Shown here piece after piece: positions 33,309 to 43,200 of a stretch of DNA of 64,000 nucleotides (position 1 is the stretch's first letter; every line of letters begins with the position of its first letter). Source of the stretch: Rana temporaria (lineage: Eukaryota; Chordata; Amphibia; Anura; Ranidae); assembly GCF_905171775.1 (NCBI RefSeq), contig NC_053491.1:397385338-397449337 (forward strand), given 5' to 3'. A program made the translations under genes and the position numbers. A model generated the notes under the pieces. That model was not told the DNA's origin. It saw only the letters and a list, made by a program, of their open reading frames with translations, and did not search any database.

Positions 33309-34168
33309 CTAAAAAGCAAGACAAAGAAGTAGAGAAAATTATAAGTTATTATGTATTACTTTACATAGCCAAAAACATATGGATATCTGACCATCACACT
33401 TGCATATGTCTAAACCTAAATGTGGTCACTCCTCCAAACTACAGATTACAGATGCTTCATTGCAAAATACATTTTAGACAACTGTGCCTTTCCAACCTTA
33501 TGGCAACAGTTTCAAAAAGGTTATTTTTTTATTTCCAGTAAGCCTATGCTCCTGTGCACAAAGCTATGTCCATAAAGATGAACTTTGCAAGGAGGAACTT
33601 GAGTGGTCTTTATGGAGCCCTGAACTTAACCCCAATAAACTACTTTGGGATAAGTTGGAGTGTCAATTCTGAGCTAGATGTTCCAGCCAAAAATCAGTAC
33701 CTGACCTTATGAATTCTGTTTTGTATAACCGGAAAAAATTCCCAAAGATATGCTCCAAAATCTTGTGGAAATTCTTCTCAGAAGCGTGGAGGATATAGAC
33801 ACAAATGAAACCAAGTCTACAGTATATCAATGACTATGGTTTTGGAATAGAAACTCTAATGGGTCCAACAGAATAGAATCTCCAACAAGTTCTTATAAGT
33901 GTGATGGTCAGTTGTCCAGAAACTAAAAGACAGGTTACAACATAAAACAAATGTGAAATCTGATTTTCCAGTCCAAGAACTATACTCAGGTCCTACTAGT
34001 TCACGTCACATTAAAGAAAATCAGTCATGATTTGAGTAATGATAAACTGAATTTCAACCTATAAATCAAACTGTGAAAATAGGACAAAAATGTAGCGCTC
34101 ATGAGATTAATACCGAAGTGCCAATCACTAAATAATTGTAAACAAATTACTAGTGATAAAACTAATAA

Positions 34169-34212
<44 letters not shown>

Positions 34213-37200
34213 TCCCACGTGACATGTGACTAATTAATAAATAAATTAATAGTCCATAAAGTGAAGTGATATTCAAACAAGATTCAATTTTCTTAAAATC
34301 TTTCACCCCACCGCCGTGCTTGTGACACCACGTGGCGTCACAAGCACGGCGGTGGGGTGGAAGATTTTAAGAAGATTGAATCTTGTTTGAATATCACTTC
34401 ACTTTATGGACTATTCATTTATTTATTAGTCACATGTCACGTGGAAATATTAAAATATATATATATTTATTTATTAGTTTTATCACTAGTGATTTGTTTA
34501 CAGTTATTTAGTGATTGGTACTTGGGTACTGATCTCATGAGCGCTACATTTTTGTCCTATTTTCACAGTTTATAGGTTGAAATTCAGTTTATCATTATTA
34601 TTTTTTAAGTGGCAACTTTTATTTCAAATTTTTTTCTTTGGCGCAGTGGTGGTACAGGATATTAGGGGTGGTTTCATATCTTTATACCAACAGTTCAATG
34701 ATTTGAGTAATGCCCGCCCGCCTTCATTGTACTGTGAATGGGCGGCTCATACAGACACAGCGACATACCTGTACGTCGCTGCCTGTTTCCAGGTTCAGGT
34801 TTGTGCCCCCACCTGCTGACTCCCGCTGTGACTGCAATGATTCATGACTGGAACCTGCTGTTCAATCACAGCCCAGAGCTCACTTTATTAATGTCAATGG
34901 CGATGTCTGTGTCAGTCACTCAATTCCCACCCAGTGTCTATTATGCCTCGTTTCCACTGAGCGGATCGGTTCGGGTCGCTTAAAATGGAACGGGTTAGAA
35001 TGAACCGGTCTATTCTGCAGAGCATTTCCACTGCAAATCGGACCATCCGGGACCATGCAAGGTTTAGAAAAAAAGCCTAGCACATCCACCAATCAGTGAG
35101 ATGTATTTGTAGGTCCGCCCTAATGGAACCGTTCCATTCTCTATGGCCCCACATCTGAAGCAGGACCCAGAATGGTCCGGTACGGTTCGCTTTTATGGCA
35201 CGCTTTCATAATGGAAACCCAAAAAAGCATACCGTACCGAACCGATCCGCTCAGTGGAAACGAGGCATTAGTGTCAGATTGCTTGACACACAATCTCGAT
35301 ATAAAAGTCGTTGATCACCACCATTACCTATAGTTAATGCTGTTGGCCATAATGCGTTTGGTGAATACTCATACAGATATAATTTTCATGCAAATAATAC
35401 CGTAGTTTCAGAATTAGTGCTAAAGGTCAGTATTTGTGTAGAATACATAGGAAATTCATGTTATCAAGCTTATTAAAAGCTGGACTGTAAATGATTCCAA
35501 ACAGTTTAATAAGTTTAATAAGTCATTCTACTTCTGGAAACTCTTCTCCACCCTTAGAACTGACTGGTAAATACCACAACTGACAAACTGCCAACAAATG
35601 CACATGAATGGTTCCTTGGCTGCTTTTTTTAAACAGATCTCCGTTCAAGAACACAGAGCTGGTAAACAATAAAGAAAGACACCTTGGCCAAGATGTTCCA
35701 CCATCCCTGTGCAATCCATCTCTGTCTAGTTTTACTTCTTGGCTTACTTCTGCTCATGAACAGAGAGAAGCTGTCATATTGTACATGTGAATAATTATTA
35801 CAAGATAGAAAGATAAATGCACATAAATGTATATTTGAAGAGAGGGAGAGACAGAAATGCAAATATTTGCACACCTTTTTTTTCTGATGCTCAAAAATGG
35901 CTCCTACGTTCTCCACATCTAGTTTCCGACACCTACATGGGAACTCGCTGCAATTATCAGATTACAGTCATTGCGTTCTTTTGCAAAGAGACTGTTTGTA
36001 AGTAAAGTGTACCTGTCATATATGAACACTGCCAGCTATTTTTTTCCTATAGAATCCCTGCAAAACTGACTGGAGCCACTAATACAGAATGATACATATT
36101 TTCCTGACTTAGAAGTAATTTAATACGTGGTGACGGATCTGTGAATCATGTTGTGACTGTTCCATTTATCTTTACATTAAACTGGAAAACAGCAGGTGTG
36201 ACTTGGCTGATGCAAGGAGGAGATGAAATCACGGCAATATGTATTTGACCATTTGTGTAAATGCGGCGGCTCAGGGAGGAGAGGGCTCTTTCCACATATC
36301 CACATGTTTCCATAAGAGACAAAGTAACCTTGTGCAAGTCCCCATCTCACTCGACCTCACAATGGCTGCGTTATTTTCACGTCGGCAGTTAAACGTTCCT
36401 CCTGTGGATACTGTAACCTCTTTTTTAACTGCAATTGGCAAGATGCCATGGATTTATGGTCTAAGCTGCCCTTTTCACCCCCTAAACCATGAACCTCCCT
36501 GGCTTCCAGGCTCCATTTTACAGAACATCCTGTTTCCACTTTCCACTGTACGGCAAATGTCGTGTTGGTTTTGAATAAATGCCGCATACATGGAAAGCAC
36601 TTTCTTCTGTCTGTTACATTGCTAGTTAAACGCACTACAACATTTGAAGAGACAAGGATGCCAGATGCTCTCATTTTTAAAACTTATTATACAGGTTTTA
36701 TAATATATTAAAATGTTTTTTTTTTTTGCTTTTGCTGTTGATGTTCCATTGGAAAAAATTCCCATCACTTCCTGTCCTGTAGACACAACAGGGAGTGAGA
36801 GGTAACCTCTTCAAAATGAATGCTTCAACAGCAAGCAGATATCAAGAGCGGGTATAAACTACGTACTAGATCAGTGATGATGAACCTTGGCACCCCAGAT
36901 GTTTCGGAACTACATTTCCCATGATGCTCATGCACTCCGCAGTGTAGTGGAGCATCATAGGAAATGTAGTTTTAAAAACATCTGGGGTGGTACAGAACTC
37001 CAGTAGTATTGCATCACGTTTCCCCAGAGCCCTGGCACTTGCTGACGCTGTTGGAAGACGGAGGATACCCTACGTCATAACCCAAGGCTGACCGGATTTT
37101 GGGATATGGTTAAACAAACAATTAAAGTCCTAACAGGTGTGTCTCTTGATAGGAATCCAATAGCATATTTGTTTCATGATACACAGTTGTAAAAAAGTTT

Positions 37201-40200
37201 ACTTCTGAAATATCTCCTTACGGCTGCGAAAAGGCAAGCATTCCTGCTCTATTGAAGAGCACAGCCTGGCCAAATAAATCTCACTGGCTAGCTAGAACAA
37301 CGAAAATCCAGTAAATGGAAGACCTGATGATGTCACTGAAGGAACAGAGTAGGAAATATTGGAAAACTTGTACCCCTTACTTTTTCTTTAAAGACCAGTC
37401 CCCTCTGGCTTCACAAAGGTAACTTCCAGGCCTCAGATTCTAGTCCTGTTTTTCTGATTTCTGGGTGGATGACCAGGTGGGGATAGGAATCTTGCACCCC
37501 TTCCTACGCCCAGGCCCCTTTTCCTTCCCGCCCCATATGACCTCCTACCTTCCCTTCCTGCCATCCCCTCTTGAAGGACATTGCAATAGACACCCTTCCT
37601 GTCTGCAGACACCCAGTTTTATAGCGTGAAATAATAACCATCATTCTCCCACTCAAGGTTAGCAGTTTACCTGTTTCTGACTTGCAGCAGGATGCTCCTC
37701 CTTTGAAGACACCGTCTGGTTTCTCGTGTCGGCATAAAACTGATCGACACCACTCACACTGTTTCCTCCAGCTACAACAGCTACAAAAGCACAAGGGAAC
37801 TATTGTTAGTCGACGGTAAGCTGAAAGGTAAACCTTGATAACTTAGAGAAACACACAGAGACTTATACAGGACAAAACCTTGAGATTTATTCAAATTCTT
37901 TAGCATCCCATCCGGGCATTGGACACATGTTAAACAGCATGCTAATAAAGAACCTGGCTGCTTCCCAATGTATGTGAACAGTCCATAAAGGACTTTGATT
38001 ACTGTCCCTCCTCTATCTCCTGGTCTAAGGCTAGCCATACACATATAGATTGACTTTTTCAGCCTCCAGGCTGAATTAAAGAAATCTAATAGACTCCTTA
38101 ATCCATGATAAACATTTGGCTGGATGTAGTCAACTGTTCAGCCAACAATTTTCCAAAAATCAAATCTTCAAAAAATCAACTATTGTTGCGTCGAGTGGTG
38201 CCGACAGAGCCGATTTTGGCTGATTTAGCAGGAATTGGTCAACATTCACGCCCTGTATGGCCGACTTAAAAGAGTTTAGGGATTTTTTTGGGGAGAAATG
38301 ATACTGTGTCTGTCCCCTGCCGACTCTAAGGCAGAGAACTGAGCAATCAAACACTGCTGGTTGCTCAGTTCTCCATGAGCAGAGAGCTGGTGACTGATGG
38401 GGAGTGGCTGGCTTAGGTTCTTAGCGGTTCATTTAGAGGCTGAGCTAGGTGCCGGTCCAGGCTCATGGGTGGATCCCAACCATATGGTCACAATCTTTCG
38501 CCAGAGCCTGGACTGGCTCTGTGATGTCAGCAGACAGCAGGCTTCAGCCCACTTTCTGCTGAAAACAGATTACAGAAGTGCAGAACAAACTGCACTCCTT
38601 TGATCCATAGGAGAAGTACAGTCAAACAAGCTTTGGTTGTACTTCTCTGTTAACATACAGTCTTGTACAATTAGTCATGCAGACCCTGGTTTACACATGG
38701 TAAGGGCTTTTCACAATGTGGGCTGTTTGGGTGTAATTTACTTTTTACTAGGATCTTAATTTGGAAAACTGGCATATAGGGCTCTGCTAGCATGCAAAAA
38801 TTACACACATACCCCGTTTCCCTGAAAATAAGCCCTACCCCGAAAATAAGACCTAGCTTTATTTTCAGGGATGGCTGCAATATAAGCCCTACCCCGAAAA
38901 TAAGCCCTAGTTAAAGTCGTTGTAAAAACATGTAATCCGTTTTGTAAAAATATTATATAATGAGCAGTGAGTCTCCTTTTGTAACTTTATTTTGGAAAAT
39001 ACTTCACTTACAGTGCCACTGGGCGCTCATGCAACCGGCCAGAGATCTTCTCCTCTCCCACGTCAGCGGCCCCTTCCTCTGCAGTGCTCAAAAGTGGGGA
39101 AGAAGAGCTATGGCGGGTCACTGTGCTGGCTATCATGCTTTAAAGGATCAGGATATATTTTTTTATTTATGGGGTTACAACCACTTTGAGATCGTCATTA
39201 TGACATAACTGTATTTGAATAAATGTAGATTATTGTACATTCCATAAATAAATAAGACATCCCCTGAAAATAAGCCCTAGTCTGATTTTTGTAACCAAAA
39301 TTAATATAAGACCCGGTCTTATTTTCGGGGAAACACGGTATTACTAGGATAGATGGTAACCCTTTCTTTGTGGCATTCATATGATTTATAATGGCTAGTT
39401 GTTATTCTTTTTCATTCTATATGACGACAAAACGTGGACTTTAGTGATAGAACAATCTACATGTTAAAAATTCAATTAATTTGAAGCAAGAAATACTGAT
39501 CCTAATTTATGAGTTAATCAGTACAAAGTATGGGGTTAATGTACTAAAACTGGAGAGTGCAAAATCTGGTGCAGTTCTGCCAACCACTCAGCTTTCAGGT
39601 TTTTTGTCAAAACTTAATTGAACAAGCTGAAGTTAGAAGCTCATTGGCTACCATGCACAGCTGCACCAGATTTTGCACATTCACATTTTAGTAAAACCAA
39701 CCCCTAAATGTCATGGCAAAAAAAAAAAACAGTACATCTCTGCAAAACATGCACATTTCCTTATGCTTATACCCTTAAAAGACCCTTCAAGAAATGCATT
39801 CAACTCCCAATCTCCCTTATAAGGCTGATACAAATTTTGTAGACTAAAACGGCATACAATGGTGTCAGCCCTGCCAAGTTGTCTTTTTTCTAAACTACTG
39901 AATCCCTTCTCCACAATTTAGGGACTAGTTGTTTTGTAGTCCAAGATAAGAACTACAAGAGCTGATAGTACTGCTAGAGATAGCAAAGAACAGCTTTGAA
40001 TTTCTGACAAGACCAACAGGCATTTTCCGCACTTGTTGAACAGATACAACAAAACACATTCAATGGTGTATTAAACAGAAACAAATGAGAGCAAAGAAAA
40101 TAAATGTATTGTAATGCCGCGTACACGCGATCAGTCCATCCGATGAGAACGGACCGATGGACCGTTTTCATTGGTTAACCGATGAAGCTAACTGATGGTC

Positions 40201-43200
40201 AGTCACGCCTACACACCATCGGTTAAAAAACGATCGTGTCAGAACGCGGTGACGTAAAACACAACGACGTGCTGAAAAAAACTAAGTTCAATGCTTCCAA
40301 GCATGCGTCGACTTGATTCTGAGCGTGCATGGATTTTTAACCGATGGTTGTGCCTACCAACGATCGTTTTTTTTCCCATGGTTAAATAACCGATGGCGCC
40401 CACACACGATCGGTTTGGACCGATGAAAAAACGGTCCATCAGACCATTCTCATCGGTTTAACCGATCGTGTGTACGCGGCATTAGGGTTTACATACATTT
40501 TATGAAGCAAGGGGACATGTATTTTGCAAGGCTTACACAACACACTATGCTTTAGGAATTAGCCAAAAGGTACCAAAATGCAGCCAAGAGGTACCACAAG
40601 TGGTCTGCCATTACAAAGCATCATACGATCCTTTCAGAAGATAGGTGGAAGATAGGAAGCAAAATGTAATCTTGTTGAAGTAGATGGTGATTTACTTACT
40701 GCATTAATATACAGGCAACAATCAGCAGAGCTGTGGCTACCACTGACACCACTACTAGTGCAGTGATGGTCTGTTTCTTCTGATTCGCTGCCACCACCGC
40801 CAGGAGGTCGGCATGCTCACAACGTATACCCACATAGCCTGGAAGACATCTGCAAAAACAAAACATAAAAAGGGAACTCAATGAGCACATTTTTTTTTCC
40901 TCGGGAAGGCAGTTATGAATAGTCTGGTAAATATGTGAAAGGGACCCTAGAGTTCCATTACCTAGTTGAAAATTGTAAATATGAAATCTCATATGCAATG
41001 TTCACTCTTATGCCGCATACACACGATCAGACTGACTTTTCCATCAGAAATTCCGACCGTGTGTCTGCCCCATCGGAAATGTAAAGTTTAAGGGCCAGAT
41101 TCTCGTAGATCCGGCGTATCTCTGCGGCGGTGTAACGTATGTCATTTACGTTACGCCGCCGCAAGTTTTACAGGCAAGTGCTTTATTCACAAAGCACTTG
41201 CCTGTAAAGTTGCGGCGGCGGCGTAGCGTAAATCACCCGGCGCAAGCCCGCCTAATTCAAATTAGCCGGGTAGGGGGCAAGGAGCATTTAAATTAAGCGT
41301 GTTCCAGCACCGAACGTACTGCGCATGCGCCATCTGGAAAATATCCCAGGGTGCATTGCTCCAAATGACGTCGCAAGGACGTCATTGGTTTCGACGTGAA
41401 CGTAAATGGCGTCCAGCCCCATTCACGGACGACTTACGCAAACAACGTAAATTTTTAAATTTCGACGCGCGAACGACGGCCATACTTAACATTGGTTGCC
41501 CCTCATATAGCAGGGGCAACTTTACGCCTTGCAAACCTAACGTAAACGTTGTAACTTCACTGCGTCGACCACGCGTACGTTAGGGAATTCGCGTATCTAC
41601 CTAATTTTCATTCTTGACGGGGAAAACTACGGAGGCGACACCTAGCGGCAAAAAAAAAAAAAATGCATTTAAGATCCGACAGCGTAAGAGCCTTACGCTA
41701 GTCGGATCTAATGGATATCTATGCGTAACTGATTCTAAGAATCAGTCGCATAGATACGACGGCCCAGATTAGGACTTACGACGGCGTACATGGCGTTGCG
41801 CCGTCGTAAGCCCCTTTGAGAATCTGGGCCTAAAAGTTTAAATATAGAACACGTTCCATTTTACTCCGAATCTAATGTGCTTTTGGCCGGGCATTAGGCT
41901 ACTTTCACATTGGGACTGCAGGGGAGGCGTTTTTTCAGGCGGGTTACAGGAGCTATTTTTAGCCCAAAAGCGCCTGAAAAACGCCTTAGTGTGAAAGGGG
42001 TCTTACAAAAATTGTTTAAAAATAATGTGTATAATATATACATGCAATATAATTGTACACCTGTGAATAATAACCCCCTCTCTCGTCTACATTGCCTGTA
42101 GGTGAAGGATACCTTTTACTGTCTAGTGAAATTTTTCTCTATTGTTTTCCATCCAAACAAGCAAACAACTGCAACAGTAGCCAAGTAAATAACCTAAAAG
42201 TACATAAAACGTTATCCTTGCTGAGCTTTCATAGCTCTTGTCACTATAGATAATCAAAGGTTATGCGTTTTATTGGGGATATTCTGAAGCATTGATGTGA
42301 CGAACAAGCAAACAACTGCAACAGTAGCCAAGTAAATAACCTAAAAGTACATAAAACGTTATCCTTGCTGAGCTTTCATAGCTCTTGTCACTATAGATAA
42401 TCAAAGGTTATGCGTTTTATTGGGGATATTCTGAAGCATTGATGTGACGGTGCATTTGATGACGAAAAGGATTTTCATACAGCAGGTCACAGACGAAGAA
42501 TCAATGAAATACCGATGATGCCGCTTCATATCACAGTATCTGTACGTCAAACACATTTTTTGAGAGCGGTTTATTATGGATCAAAGTGGAGTTTGTTCCT
42601 GATAAATTACTACTACAACGCTAGTTTCTAGAATAGCTCTTAGAACTTTTGATATTTAATGCTGAACTCCAGGCAAACGGTTAAATACACAGATTAAATA
42701 CATACACTATATTGCCAAAAGTATTGGGACTTTACACGCACATGAACTTTAATGGTATCCCAGTCTTAGTCCGTAGGGTTCTATATTGAGTTGTCCCACT
42801 CTTTGCAGCTATAACAGCTTCAACTCTTCTGGGAAGGCTGTCCACAAGGTTTAGGAGTGTGTCTATGGGAATGTTTGACCATTCTTCCAGAAGCGCATTT
42901 GTGAGGTCAGGTGTTGGACGAGAAGGCCTGTGCTCTAATTCATCCCAAAGGTCTTCTATTGGATTGAGGTCAGGACTCTGTGCAGGCCAGTCAAGTTCCT
43001 CCACCCCAAACTTGCTCCTCCATCTCTTTATGGGCCTTGCTTTGTGCACGGGTCCAAATCAATTTGTAGAGGGGGATTATTGTGTTGGGTTGTTTTTCAG
43101 GGGTTGGGCTTGGCCCCTTAGTTCCAGTGAAGGGAACTCTTAAGGCGTCAGCATACATTTTGGACAATTTCTTGCTCCCAACTGTGTGGGAACAGTCTGG

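Noticed and set aside
33131..33319. 62-codon minus frame over the TGFA terminal exon
   Set aside because: It is in a different frame from the spliced TGFA reading, which stops at 33301.
36239..36574. 111-codon plus frame in TGFA intron 5
   Set aside because: No recognisable domain, antisense to TGFA, no splice or start context; could at most mark a conserved non-coding segment.
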